Shown here piece after piece: positions 1 through 9,112 of a stretch of 58,444 bases of DNA; position 1 is the first letter of the stretch; each line of letters starts with the position of its first letter. The DNA is from Candidatus Poribacteria bacterium. GTDB lineage: Bacteria > Poribacteria > WGA-4E > WGA-3G. Where the stretch lies: positions 1-58,444 of the forward strand of contig JAJDUH010000053.1 of NCBI GenBank assembly GCA_022826805.1. Direction: 5' to 3'. The notes under the pieces are model-generated. The model made no database searches, was not told the DNA's origin, and was given only the letters and a program-made list of their open reading frames with translations. Both the position numbers and the translations under genes were made by a program.

Positions 1-411
1 GGCATCGCGTTGACAGGCATCGAGTCGCACGTGGTGACATTTCGCTGGCATACAATCCTCACAAGGTGAGTATTCGGATATGGACCCACAAGCATAACAA
101 CCTTCAACTTAAACGTCAAGATAATCTTGACAAAGCACTAGAAAAAACTCATAAAGTCAAATGGAATCCTATTTTTACGACAATCTGTATGAAGCATAAA
201 AATATTTCGGTAATGCTATAACGGACAACTTTCAGGCAAAAAGTGTTTCTAATCCTGAAAATCCTAAAATCCCATAAATCCTGATTCAGACAATAAACAA
301 CCAACTAAACACAAACTAACGGTTTCTGCTACCAATGTTATTTCCTTAAATCTCTATTTTCAAATTCGTGTTATCTATCATGAATCCGGAGGATACGTGG
401 ACAAAAAAAAG
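1..411. other. Non-coding left edge
   Basis: I see no convincing gene here. The stretch is AT-rich and contains a short degenerate tandem of ATCCTGAAAATCCTAAAATC type around 250-290, a low-complexity motif that looks like an intergenic repeat. A short open frame at the very start (up to about position 69) could be the tail of a gene cut by the window edge, but it is too short to assign. Confidence 0.5.
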
Positions 412-440
412 TAGGCAATTCCACAGAAAAGTGGTATAAT
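412..440 (+). promoter_or_regulatory. Sigma70-type promoter before the first gene
   Basis: TAGGCA at 412-417, a 17-nt spacer and a perfect TATAAT at 435-440. Transcription would begin near 447, which is why the ATG at 506 is a better start for the next gene than the TTG at 446. Confidence 0.5.
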
Positions 441-505
441 GTGCTTTGGACGAAAGTTCAAATTATGCTTTGTATCTCACTTCTGTGTTTCTTGGGATTG
501 TCGAA

Positions 506-1039
506 ATGAGAAAAAAAAGAAGAATGCCTGTTAACAAGTATATCCTACAAGCAGAGTACATGCGGATTACACCAGATGAGCAGATACCACCGCTTGATGA
601 AGACCTAAGTCTTGAAGCTTTGCGCTTCGCATTTATTCACGATGTGATTCTTAGCCATATTGATGTATTCGGTGTCCCTGAGGAATTGCAGGCACACGGC
701 AAGAAGAAAGATATTGTTATACCCCGCCTTTCATGTTATATTGTGCTGGTAGCACAGTTGGCGTTCCAAAAAATCAATCAACTGCCGATCGCATTTAAAA
801 ACGCTGTATGGCAAGGTATTGACAATTTTCACTTAAACCACGATGAACCGCCAGATGTTCTCTTGCTGATTGTAACACACTACATAGGGGAAGCACTGGG
901 AGAAGTTAATTGCGGGGAATTGAGAAACAAACATGTATCAGGTCCCCTCTGGAATCGCATCAAATCTGCTTATGGACCCGAATACGCAGCAGAAGATGAT
1001 AAGATTTTCGATATGTTTGACACAAGCGATGCAGAGTAA
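506..1039 (+). CDS. Hypothetical protein
   Basis: Unrecognised protein of 177 residues counted from the ATG at 506 (an in-frame TTG at 446 would add 20 residues but lies at the predicted transcription start). The N-terminus is very basic (MRKKRRMPVNKY). The body is mixed alpha-type and the tail is acidic (EDDKIFDMFDTSDAE), suggesting a soluble cytoplasmic protein. No signal peptide, membrane segment or catalytic motif is evident. It ends 72 nt before the likely selA start on the same strand, so it could be cotranscribed, but nothing visible links it to selenium metabolism. Confidence 0.6.
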   Translation: MRKKRRMPVNKYILQAEYMRITPDEQIPPLDEDLSLEALRFAFIHDVILSHIDVFGVPEELQAHGKKKDIVIPRLSCYIVLVAQLAFQKINQLPIAFKNAVWQGIDNFHLNHDEPPDVLLLIVTHYIGEALGEVNCGELRNKHVSGPLWNRIKSAYGPEYAAEDDKIFDMFDTSDAE

Positions 1040-1111
1040 CGATATTCTGGTCCTGTCAGTCCTTTGAAACATCAACGCTATAAAACAAAGCGTTATTCCC
1101 TGGAAATTATT

Positions 1112-2521
1112 TTGACGACTGTTAACACACAAAACCTCCTACGGCACTTGCCCGCCATCGAAAAACTCCTGAGCACACAGGAAATGCTTGACCTGCAAGC
1201 CATCTACACGCGTTTGCTTGTAACGGAGGCACTGCGTGCTGTCGTTGCCGACATCCGAAACGACATCTTGAGCGGAGACCACACGCAACTACCAGAACAC
1301 GCCGAATACGCTGAACGGACGCTCCAGAAAATTGTCGAAAAGATAGGGGCACGTATGCGTCCTGTCGTTAATGCAACAGGCACAGTTACGCATACCAACT
1401 TAGGCAGGTCGTTGTTAAGCATTGCTGCCTGTGAAGCGATTCAGGAAGCCGCGCAAAACTACGTCAATCTCGAATACGACATCACGACGGGTAAAAGAGG
1501 ACATCGGGATCGAATCACCGAACCGCTCCTGCAGCAGTTGACAGGCTGCGAGGCATCTACAGTCGTCAATAACAACGCCGCCGCTGTTCTGATCGCGCTT
1601 CAGACGATGGCACGCCGCAAAGAGGTCATCGTTTCACGGGGAGAGTTGATCGAAATCGGTGGAGCATTCCGCATCCCCGATGTGATGGCGGCAAGCGGCG
1701 CAATTCTCCGAGAAGTCGGCACGACTAACCGGACACATCTCAGGGACTACGCCGAGGCTATTAATGAAAACACAGGACTGTTGCTCAAAGTGCATCCCAG
1801 CAACTACAAGATTCTCGGTTTCACTTCAACGCCTTCGATGGAGGAATTGACGGAACTCGGTACACAGCGCGGCATCCCTACGATGGAAGATCTCGGAAGT
1901 GGCGCACTCATCGATATGACATCTTATGGACTTCCACATGAACCGCTTGTCGGTGAACGCATTGCCAGTGGTGTAGATATTGTCACTTTCAGCGGTGACA
2001 AACTGCTCGGTGGACCGCAGGCGGGGATCATCGTCGGTAAGGCGGAATGGATTGAAAAGATGCGTAAAAACCCCATGATGCGCGCACTCCGAGTCGATAA
2101 ACTCATCATTGCCGGTTTGTCAGCCACACTGCAACGCTATCTTATCGGGGGGGCTGTCGCCGAACAATTCCCGATGCTTAACCGCTACACGCGCGCAATA
2201 GAGACACTCCACACCGTTGCAGCTGAACTTAAAGTGCAACTGCAGAACCTCTTCGGAGAAAAGGTTGACATTCAGGTGTCGGAGACCTATGGGCAAATTG
2301 GAAGTGGCGCGCTTCCTGTTGAGACCTTGCCGAGTGTTGCACTTGTCCTTGAAACTTCAGATATTTCCGCCGAAATACTCGCCGCGCATTTCCGAAGTGC
2401 CGCCATTCCTATCATCGGCAGGATCAAAAACGATCTCTTTTGGCTGGATTTGCGGACTGTCTATGGGAGAGAGCAGGCTTGGATAGTCGAGGCTGCTACA
2501 GAGGTCGCGAAAATGCTATGA
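1112..2521 (+). CDS. selA: L-seryl-tRNA(Sec) selenium transferase
   Basis: SelA is a cytoplasmic PLP enzyme that converts Ser-tRNA(Sec) to Sec-tRNA(Sec) with selenophosphate. The protein shows the family start (LLRHLPAIEKLL), the VNATGTVTHTNLGRS segment, and the PLP-lysine motif SGDKLLGGPQAG with Lys at residue 297 counted from the TTG at 1112, close to Lys295 of the E. coli enzyme. Length from this TTG is 469 residues, matching the family (about 460); an upstream TTG at 1064 would add 16 residues. It shows that this organism makes selenocysteine, which matters for the double-UGA gene at 45626-46639. selB, selC and selD are not in the window. The stop overlaps the next gene by 4 nt (ATGA). 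Confidence 0.95.
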   Translation: MTTVNTQNLLRHLPAIEKLLSTQEMLDLQAIYTRLLVTEALRAVVADIRNDILSGDHTQLPEHAEYAERTLQKIVEKIGARMRPVVNATGTVTHTNLGRSLLSIAACEAIQEAAQNYVNLEYDITTGKRGHRDRITEPLLQQLTGCEASTVVNNNAAAVLIALQTMARRKEVIVSRGELIEIGGAFRIPDVMAASGAILREVGTTNRTHLRDYAEAINENTGLLLKVHPSNYKILGFTSTPSMEELTELGTQRGIPTMEDLGSGALIDMTSYGLPHEPLVGERIASGVDIVTFSGDKLLGGPQAGIIVGKAEWIEKMRKNPMMRALRVDKLIIAGLSATLQRYLIGGAVAEQFPMLNRYTRAIETLHTVAAELKVQLQNLFGEKVDIQVSETYGQIGSGALPVETLPSVALVLETSDISAEILAAHFRSAAIPIIGRIKNDLFWLDLRTVYGREQAWIVEAATEVAKML

Positions 2522-3348
2522 GGACAATATGGAAAACCAGCAAATTGCGTCCTACAGCGGGCTTATTTCTCATTTACCTCTGTAGCATCAATATTTGTGG
2601 ATGCACGCGCGACCCTCAATCTACCGCTGAACCACCCATGGAGGTCGTCTCCGAAATTGACGGTGCTGCAATGGTGCTAATCCCCGCAGGGACATTTCGG
2701 ATGGGTTCCACCATCGGCGATAGCGACGAACAACCCGTACATACCGTTACCCTCAACGCATTTTACATGGACATGTATGAGGTAACGAATGCGCGTTACC
2801 AGAAATTCATTGAAAGCACAGGTTACTCACCACCACCGCTGTCACACAATCCACGGTTCAATGCCCCCGATACCCCGGTTGTCCGTATGAACTGGCGTGA
2901 CGCTGTCGCCTATGCAGCGTGGGCAAATAAACGGTTGCCTACTGAAGCAGAATGGGAATACGCTGCACGTGGTGGTCTGGTTGGTAAACGATACCCAAAT
3001 GGTGATATAATAACTTATGTAGACGCGAATTTGGCTGGCACAGAGGGAACAGACGAATGGGAATGGACAGCCCCAGTCGGCAGCTTCCTACCCAACGGCT
3101 ATAATCTATACGATATGGCAGGTAATGTCTGGGAGTGGTGTTTCGACGAATACAACGGCGGATTCTATAGCGTGAGTCCACAGAAGAATCCACGTTTCGG
3201 TAGAGAACAAGCACCCGATAACGAGAACTTCCGTATTCTGCGAGGTGGCGGATGGGGTGGGAGTCCCGAAGATCTACGCGTCGCTGACCGCTGGTATCAC
3301 CTTTCATCTGGTAGCACAATCGGATTTCGATGCGTAAAAGATTTTTAA
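2518..3348 (+). CDS. Formylglycine-generating-enzyme-like (SUMF1) lipoprotein
   Basis: A 276-residue protein of the FGE-sulfatase family (PF03781). The fold signature is clear: MVLIPAGTFRMGS near residue 52, YEVTNARYQKFI, RLPTEAEWEYAARGG, YDMAGNVWEWC and the C-terminal RILRGGGWGG...GFRCVKDF. The N-terminus is a lipoprotein-type signal (LFLIYLCSINICGC), so it is probably anchored outside the cytoplasmic membrane. Members activate sulfatases, modify other proteins or act as ergothioneine-pathway or substrate-binding relatives; which applies cannot be read here. The ATG overlaps the selA stop (ATGA), so translation is probably coupled to selA, an unusual partner. Confidence 0.85.
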   Translation: MRTIWKTSKLRPTAGLFLIYLCSINICGCTRDPQSTAEPPMEVVSEIDGAAMVLIPAGTFRMGSTIGDSDEQPVHTVTLNAFYMDMYEVTNARYQKFIESTGYSPPPLSHNPRFNAPDTPVVRMNWRDAVAYAAWANKRLPTEAEWEYAARGGLVGKRYPNGDIITYVDANLAGTEGTDEWEWTAPVGSFLPNGYNLYDMAGNVWEWCFDEYNGGFYSVSPQKNPRFGREQAPDNENFRILRGGGWGGSPEDLRVADRWYHLSSGSTIGFRCVKDF

Positions 3349-3487
3349 TTTTTCCCTAACGGGAGCTGTCAGATCGCCTTGTGTAGTGAACGATGCATTC
3401 AAAGATCCTCCTTCGCCTTTGACTACAGGTTACTGTCATTGGCTAAGTTTTTCTCCGATAACCGACAACCGATAACCGATAACTATT

Positions 3488-4561
3488 ATGTCAGTTGCAG
3501 TTGAATTAACCCATGTCACGAAAGCCTTCGGAACAACGCTCGCTGTCAACGATGTGAGCCTAAAGATTGAAAGAGGCGAGTTCTTTTTCCTCCTCGGTCC
3601 CTCGGGTTGCGGCAAATCGACCTTTCTCCGTATCGTTGCCGGATTCTATAAACCCGATACCGGTGAGTTACGGTTTGACGACACCGTCATGAACAATATA
3701 CCACCACATCAGCGCAATACAGGCATGGTGTTCCAGAACTACGCCTTGTGGCCCCACATGTCTGTTGCTGAAAATATTGAATACGGACTAACGCTTCGCA
3801 AGCTCGAAAAGCCAGAACGACAGGAAAAAATTACGCGCGCCCTGCAAATGGTGCAGATGGAGGGCTATCACGATCGCGCTGTCAACACACTTTCTGGTGG
3901 ACAACAACAGCGCATTGCACTCGCACGCGCCCTTGTCATTGAACCAAGCGTTCTGCTCCTTGACGAACCAATCAGTAATCTCGACGCAGCGCTCCGGCAA
4001 CAGATGCGCGACGAAATAAAACAGATTCACGACCGCACCAATATCACAACTTTCTACGTTACACACGATCAGGTTGATGCGCTTTCCATGGCGCATCGGA
4101 TGGCAATTATGCAGGACGGCGTTATCGTTCAGGTTGGCACACCGCGTGAGGTCTATCAGTTCCCCAAAAATGCTTTTGTGGCAAGTTTCATCGGTGAAAC
4201 TAATTTTATCTCTGGCAAAGTCCAGCATACCTCAAACGGCACTGCTACAATCGAAACGTCCGTCGGAACTCTCCACTCCAAAGCCGTGTATCGCGAACTG
4301 ACGCAAGGGGCATCCGTACAGTGTTCAATTCGACCAGAGGCACTCATCGTTGAAAGTAATGGCAGGGGTGCCGCCGAAAATCGGATAAATGCTACCGTTA
4401 CAGCCGTCAACTATTTGGGGAGAGTAGAGGAATACCAATTGGTAGCTGCAGACATCCCACTCAAAGCCGTTCACTACAATCCAGGCACCGAAGCAAAAAA
4501 ACCAGGAGACACTATCCAGCTCGGAATATCAGCGGATGCGGTTATCCCGCTGCCAGATTAA
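3488..4561 (+). CDS. ABC transporter ATP-binding protein (MalK/UgpC/PotA class)
   Basis: Peripheral ATPase of an importer, 357 residues. Walker A GPSGCGKST at about residues 38-46, Q-loop QNYALWPHM, signature LSGGQQQRIALARAL, Walker B VLLLDEP, and H-loop YVTHDQ are all intact, followed by a C-terminal TOBE-type regulatory region (RPEALIVESNGRG). This architecture belongs to the sugar, glycerol-phosphate, polyamine and iron importer group. No permease or binding-protein genes flank it, so it may serve transporters encoded elsewhere, as the shared MsmK-type ATPases do. The substrate is unknown. Confidence 0.9.
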   Translation: MSVAVELTHVTKAFGTTLAVNDVSLKIERGEFFFLLGPSGCGKSTFLRIVAGFYKPDTGELRFDDTVMNNIPPHQRNTGMVFQNYALWPHMSVAENIEYGLTLRKLEKPERQEKITRALQMVQMEGYHDRAVNTLSGGQQQRIALARALVIEPSVLLLDEPISNLDAALRQQMRDEIKQIHDRTNITTFYVTHDQVDALSMAHRMAIMQDGVIVQVGTPREVYQFPKNAFVASFIGETNFISGKVQHTSNGTATIETSVGTLHSKAVYRELTQGASVQCSIRPEALIVESNGRGAAENRINATVTAVNYLGRVEEYQLVAADIPLKAVHYNPGTEAKKPGDTIQLGISADAVIPLPD

Positions 4562-4621
4562 AAGTAGCAAACACACTCCATCGTGCTGTCAGAAAATATC
4601 ACAAGGAACCATAACTAAAGA

Positions 4622-7600
4622 ATGCAATTAACCCGCAGTCAACGAGATGCCCTTAATATAGAAAAACATATCTGCGTAACCGCCGGTGCTGGATCCGGGA
4701 AAACCACTGTATTGGTTGAGCGTTACCTCAAAATTTTGCGCGAGGGAAACGTTAAATCACCGCGAGAAATTGTTGCCATTACCTTTACAGAAAAAGCCGC
4801 CGCTGAAATGAAAGAGCGGATTATCAAAGAACTATCTCCTCAAGAAACACGTGAGGGCATAGAACAGAACGATCCACTTCAACGTTTTCGAGAAGAGATG
4901 GGTTCGGCGCACATTTCAACTGTTCACGCTTTTTGCTCACGCGTTTTGAGAGAATTTCCCTTCCAAGCCGGTGTCCCAGCCAACTTCAACATCATACAAG
5001 GTATTGATCAAAAACTTCTGCTACAGCAAACTATTAAGAACACCCTCAAAGAGATTGCAACAGACACTGCGGATAGACACCGTGCCGAACTTACCCGCTT
5101 ACTGCAACGCTACGGTGGACAGCAGAAGTTGGTAGATTTCTTTTCCGCTATGGTCAGTCAACGTGATATAATCGAACACCTAATACAAAAAATTTATGAC
5201 GATCGAAATACATCTAACATACGTGAGGACTGGAAACAGAGTGCACAGATAGAACTCATGGCAAAAATTGACCAACTTATGTCGGAGATTAACATTGTTG
5301 AATTTATCCCATCTCTAAATACTGTTTTGAAGGTTGCGAAAGGTAAAAAGGCGGAAGAAACCGAGAAGTTAACAGAACAATTAGAATCACTGTATGAGCA
5401 GAACCCAGATTCACCTGAAGTACAAAACGTGCTTAAAGAAATCGCAGATTTGATTACAACTCAAGATGATACTATCAGGACAGCAAGCTTTCTACCGAAA
5501 AGCATTAACAGAACGGAAATTATGGATCAGATCAAATTTCTCGAACCAACTGCGAAAAAAATTAAAGACCTTCCAACCCTTGAAAAAGATAAAAGGGATG
5601 GGATTGAAACCGATAGTGAAGATGAGACAGATGACGATTTTTTAATCGGTACAACCCGTGACCTACTCACATTATACGAACGAATCCTCACGGAATACCA
5701 AAATACCAAACTCTCGCAAGGCAAACTTGATTTCAGCGATCTCCAAATTAAAATCCGCGATCTCCTCAAAAGCAACGAAGAAATCCGACAGGAATTGGTA
5801 TCTCGGCACAAGTATTACATGGTAGACGAATATCAAGACACAAACGAATTACAGTACAATCTCGTAATGTGGCTCACAAACAAACTCAAAAACGCGAATC
5901 TCTTCATCGTTGGGGACCCAAAACAGAGCATTTACGCCTTTCGCGGTGCCGATGTCAGTATCTTTGAGAAAACGAGGAACAAAATTGTTGAAAACGCTGG
6001 ACTCGCTATCTCCCTCAGAGAGAACTTCCGTTCTTTGTCTACAATTATTGCCTTCGTTAACTATTTTTTTTCCCGTTTGATGGGTGCTGGGAGTGGAAAT
6101 AAATTTGAGGTGCCTTATGAATCCTTGACAAAAGCCCGCCCCACGCAGCCAGATGGCAGTGTCGAGTTCCTGTTTGGAAAAAAGGACGAAGGGACTGCTG
6201 ATGAATCCGCACTGATCGCCCGTCATATCAAAAACATGAGACTGAATGAAGAAAAGGTGTGGGCGCATAAGAATGGAAAGGAAGGAGAGCGTTCCATAGC
6301 GTATGGGGACATCGCTATCCTCATTCGGTATAGAAGTCATCTTCCTAATATTGAACACGCACTTCTTGAAGCAGGCATCCCTTACCTCACCACTGGGGGG
6401 ATCGGTTTCTATCAACGACAAGAAATCTACGATATCTGGAATTACCTCAACTTCCTTAACAAACCAACAGAAAATCACACATCTCTTGTTGGAGTCCTTC
6501 GGGGGCCCGCTTTCGGGATATCTGATACTGAGCTCTACGAAATTTCAGCGCAGGAAAAGACTGATTTCTGGGAAAAATCGCAGAAATACCCCGTACCCAC
6601 TGAACATCTCAGGCATGCCATAGATACGCTAAAAAGGCACATCCAAATCGCACCGCGTGTATCTGTAAACCAACTTATCCTGACTATCGTTAATGAAACA
6701 GGAATGATTGGCACACTGCAAACGGGGAAACAGGGACCACAACGGTGGGCGAACTACCAAAAACTGTTGGAATTCGCCAGAAACTTTGATGTCGATGAGG
6801 ATAAACAAGCCCTTACGAACTTCATTGAGTTTCTGAATATCTTGATTGATGAAGAGCCGCGCGAAGGACAAGCACCAATGGAATCAAGTGCCGACGCTGT
6901 CGAAATTATGACAATCCACGCCGCGAAAGGTAAGCAATTCCCAGTTGTCATACTCCCCTGTCTTGATCGCAAGGGACAAACTGACAGAGAGCCTTTCATT
7001 GATGACACACTCGGTATTGGCTTTAGCCCGCTTGACCCCAAAAAAGATTACGAGAAAATCGCACCAGCAATTGTTGAACGCATGAAAGAGCGAGCAAATG
7101 CGAAAAGAATTGCGGAAAAAAAACGGGTATTATACGTCGGAACAACACGTGCCGAGGACCGGCTGATCCTATCAGGGACCCTGCCAACTAAAGGGAAACC
7201 CCAACAAATGCTTGAATGGCTCCATAGACACCTTCGCATTGACGACGAGGCGGATGAGCTGCGTCTCTCCGTTGCGTTAGAGGTATTTATAAATAACCAC
7301 ACAATGCACCAAAATTGTGAACTCCAAATCCCGATCTCTCGAACACTGGCAGACCCTGCACCTACAGATGAGGATTCCGATGAAACAACGCCCGTCAAAC
7401 TTCCGAAGTTTAGGTCATTAGACTTGAAACCAACTGAGGTTCCTGCAGCTTTCTCTGTCGCTGAGCTCGCAAACTATGCGCGATGTTCATTGCGGTATCA
7501 ATTGGAAAATGTTTTACAGATTCCAATAAATGGACAAGGAGCGGCAGACTTGGATGAAGCTGAGGTAGATGCTGCGATCCGCTACATGTTCTCACGAATC

Positions 7601-8158
7601 AAACAACGCTCAGATGCGGAAAATCTTGATACGTTGATTGAGCAAGTATCCGAAAATTATCCTGAGCTAACCGGCGAATCCAAAACGACTTTTCGGACGC
7701 ATATTAACAATTTTCTCAATTCTGAGCTCGCAGAGACTGTTTTTAATGCATCCGAAACTTCTACCAATCAGCAAATTCACGCGAATATCAACGAACACAT
7801 TATCGAAGGCAGACTCGATAGACTTTTTAGAGATGAAACAGAAAATTGGCAGGTAATCAATTACAAAACAGATGAAATTCAGAATATAGACGACTGCCTT
7901 CCAGAAATGGAACTTTACAGCCTACTCTTACATCGGCGTTATCCAAGCCAACCGATCTTGACTATTAATTTCTTTTTTTCTGAACACAATCGGTGTGAGC
8001 GGATGCATTTCAATACAACACAGTTGCAGGAAATTCAGGAACAGTGGAAACAAAAAATCTCGGCACTGCAGCAAGGAAAGTATGAGAAAAACCTTGACCA
8101 TTGCTGCTCTTGCCCCTATGCGGATCCAGATGGACAGTGTATAATCACTGAAGCATAA
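4622..8158 (+). CDS. addA: AddA/RecB-type UvrD helicase-nuclease
   Basis: A 1178-residue superfamily 1 helicase with a C-terminal nuclease domain, the layout of AddA, which processes double-strand breaks for RecA-dependent repair. Visible: helicase motif I (AGAGSGKTT, about residues 18-26), motif Ia FTEKAAAEMKERI, motif II VDEYQDTN, motif III VGDPKQSIYAFRGAD, motif IV-V TIHAAKGKQFPVVILP and motif VI RVLYVGTTRAEDRLIL. Near the C-terminus are GRLDRLFRDETENWQVINYKTDE, typical of a PD-(D/E)XK nuclease core (given here in part: GRLDRLF and YKTD), and a terminal Cys cluster CCSCPYADPDGQC. An addB partner is not adjacent. It lies 9 nt upstream of a secreted protein gene on the same strand. Confidence 0.88.
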   Translation: MQLTRSQRDALNIEKHICVTAGAGSGKTTVLVERYLKILREGNVKSPREIVAITFTEKAAAEMKERIIKELSPQETREGIEQNDPLQRFREEMGSAHISTVHAFCSRVLREFPFQAGVPANFNIIQGIDQKLLLQQTIKNTLKEIATDTADRHRAELTRLLQRYGGQQKLVDFFSAMVSQRDIIEHLIQKIYDDRNTSNIREDWKQSAQIELMAKIDQLMSEINIVEFIPSLNTVLKVAKGKKAEETEKLTEQLESLYEQNPDSPEVQNVLKEIADLITTQDDTIRTASFLPKSINRTEIMDQIKFLEPTAKKIKDLPTLEKDKRDGIETDSEDETDDDFLIGTTRDLLTLYERILTEYQNTKLSQGKLDFSDLQIKIRDLLKSNEEIRQELVSRHKYYMVDEYQDTNELQYNLVMWLTNKLKNANLFIVGDPKQSIYAFRGADVSIFEKTRNKIVENAGLAISLRENFRSLSTIIAFVNYFFSRLMGAGSGNKFEVPYESLTKARPTQPDGSVEFLFGKKDEGTADESALIARHIKNMRLNEEKVWAHKNGKEGERSIAYGDIAILIRYRSHLPNIEHALLEAGIPYLTTGGIGFYQRQEIYDIWNYLNFLNKPTENHTSLVGVLRGPAFGISDTELYEISAQEKTDFWEKSQKYPVPTEHLRHAIDTLKRHIQIAPRVSVNQLILTIVNETGMIGTLQTGKQGPQRWANYQKLLEFARNFDVDEDKQALTNFIEFLNILIDEEPREGQAPMESSADAVEIMTIHAAKGKQFPVVILPCLDRKGQTDREPFIDDTLGIGFSPLDPKKDYEKIAPAIVERMKERANAKRIAEKKRVLYVGTTRAEDRLILSGTLPTKGKPQQMLEWLHRHLRIDDEADELRLSVALEVFINNHTMHQNCELQIPISRTLADPAPTDEDSDETTPVKLPKFRSLDLKPTEVPAAFSVAELANYARCSLRYQLENVLQIPINGQGAADLDEAEVDAAIRYMFSRIKQRSDAENLDTLIEQVSENYPELTGESKTTFRTHINNFLNSELAETVFNASETSTNQQIHANINEHIIEGRLDRLFRDETENWQVINYKTDEIQNIDDCLPEMELYSLLLHRRYPSQPILTINFFFSEHNRCERMHFNTTQLQEIQEQWKQKISALQQGKYEKNLDHCCSCPYADPDGQCIITEA

Positions 8159-8167
8159 GGAGAAAAA

Positions 8168-8887
8168 ATGAAAAACTTAACACCAGTAATTGCAATCATC
8201 ATAATTGCCTGCTTTTCAATACAAGCGTGGCAACCCGTTCTGGCAGGGACGTGGCGCGACGATTTTGAAGATAAAGACACCCGTGAATGGAAAATATTTA
8301 ATCTCGACCGGCAGGTCGAAAAGTGGTGGGTTAATGATGGCGAAGCCGTCGGCGAAATCTTCCTACCCGGTTTTATGAGCCTGTGGATCACAGGTGAACT
8401 TACATGGAAGAACTACTCCCTCTCTTGCCGCGCAAAATTAGTGGAGGACAAGAATGAACCCCCAAGCATCGGACTTACGCTCCATGACAGAGGTGAAGAG
8501 GATAGCCGGTACCTCTTTTTTATCGACTACGTTTTCGGCACCGTCCGAATTGTAAAGGCACTTCGAAACAATTGGTCTCCCGTCATCTATGAGTTTAATG
8601 CCGAAATTGATACGTGGTACAAACTAACTGCTACTATTCACGAAGACGGCACCCTTGAATTCCAAGTCGATGACGAGGTGTTTACGGTTGTTGATGATGA
8701 TCCCTTGAAGGGTGGGCAAGCCGGGCTTGTTGTCGCAGACGGGCAAGCACATTTTGATGATGTTGAAATCACAGGTCCGAATATCAAGAATGGCGGTCCC
8801 GGAAAACCACGCCCTGTCGAGCCACGGACCAAACTCACAACTACTTGGGGAGCAATAAAAAAAGTCGACACAATCAAACCTCGGTAG
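8168..8887 (+). CDS. Secreted DUF1080/LamG-like protein
   Basis: A 239-residue protein with a clear signal peptide (VIAIIIIACFSIQAWQPVLA). The mature part starts with WRDDFEDKDTREWKIF and ends in a beta-rich stretch containing GQAGLVVADGQAHFDDVEI, the hallmark of the concanavalin-like fold in DUF1080 (3-keto-disaccharide hydrolase-like) domains. Such proteins act outside the membrane in carbohydrate binding or hydrolysis. The ribosome binding site is AAGGAG before the ATG. Its tail (PRPVEPRTKLTTTWGAIKK) is Pro- and Lys-rich. No catalytic residues can be named. Confidence 0.6.
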   Translation: MKNLTPVIAIIIIACFSIQAWQPVLAGTWRDDFEDKDTREWKIFNLDRQVEKWWVNDGEAVGEIFLPGFMSLWITGELTWKNYSLSCRAKLVEDKNEPPSIGLTLHDRGEEDSRYLFFIDYVFGTVRIVKALRNNWSPVIYEFNAEIDTWYKLTATIHEDGTLEFQVDDEVFTVVDDDPLKGGQAGLVVADGQAHFDDVEITGPNIKNGGPGKPRPVEPRTKLTTTWGAIKKVDTIKPR

Positions 8888-8912
8888 TTTAAAGTATACT
8901 CTCCTCCTGGTA

Positions 8913-8934
8913 GGCGAGGTTTCCTAACCTCACC
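8913..8934. repeat. Intergenic hairpin repeat, GGCGAGGTT family
   Basis: GGCGAGGTTTCCTAACCTCACC, an imperfect inverted repeat. Other copies in the window are at 12150-12170, 12932-12953, 34355-34376, 34398-34417 and 58211-58231, with a diverged G-rich form at 22276-22301. Confidence 0.7.
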
Positions 8935-8973
8935 GATGTAGAATGTATAAGTAATTCTAAGTTCCACTATACA

Positions 8974-9004
8974 GTAGGTTGGGTTGAACGTAGTGAAACC
9001 CAAC
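8974..9004. repeat. Inverted repeat GTTGGGTT..AACCCAAC
   Basis: A second intergenic repeat type: arms GTTGGGTT and AACCCAAC with the loop GAACGTAGTGA. Similar elements occur widely in cyanobacteria and other phyla. Confidence 0.6.
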
Positions 9005-9050
9005 TCGTATGCTGATACATCTATCTTTTAACCAATAGGTGTTCGTAGTA

Positions 9051-9066
9051 GTGCGATTCATCGCAC
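9051..9066. repeat. Short hairpin GTGCGA-TTCA-TCGCAC
   Basis: Perfect 6-bp inverted repeat with a 4-nt loop, third hairpin element in the same 225-nt intergenic region between the DUF1080-like gene and the Gfo/Idh/MocA gene. Confidence 0.55.
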
Positions 9067-9112
9067 GTTGTGTAAAAAGTGCCCAAATATTTTCTTATTT
9101 CACTCTAAAAGA

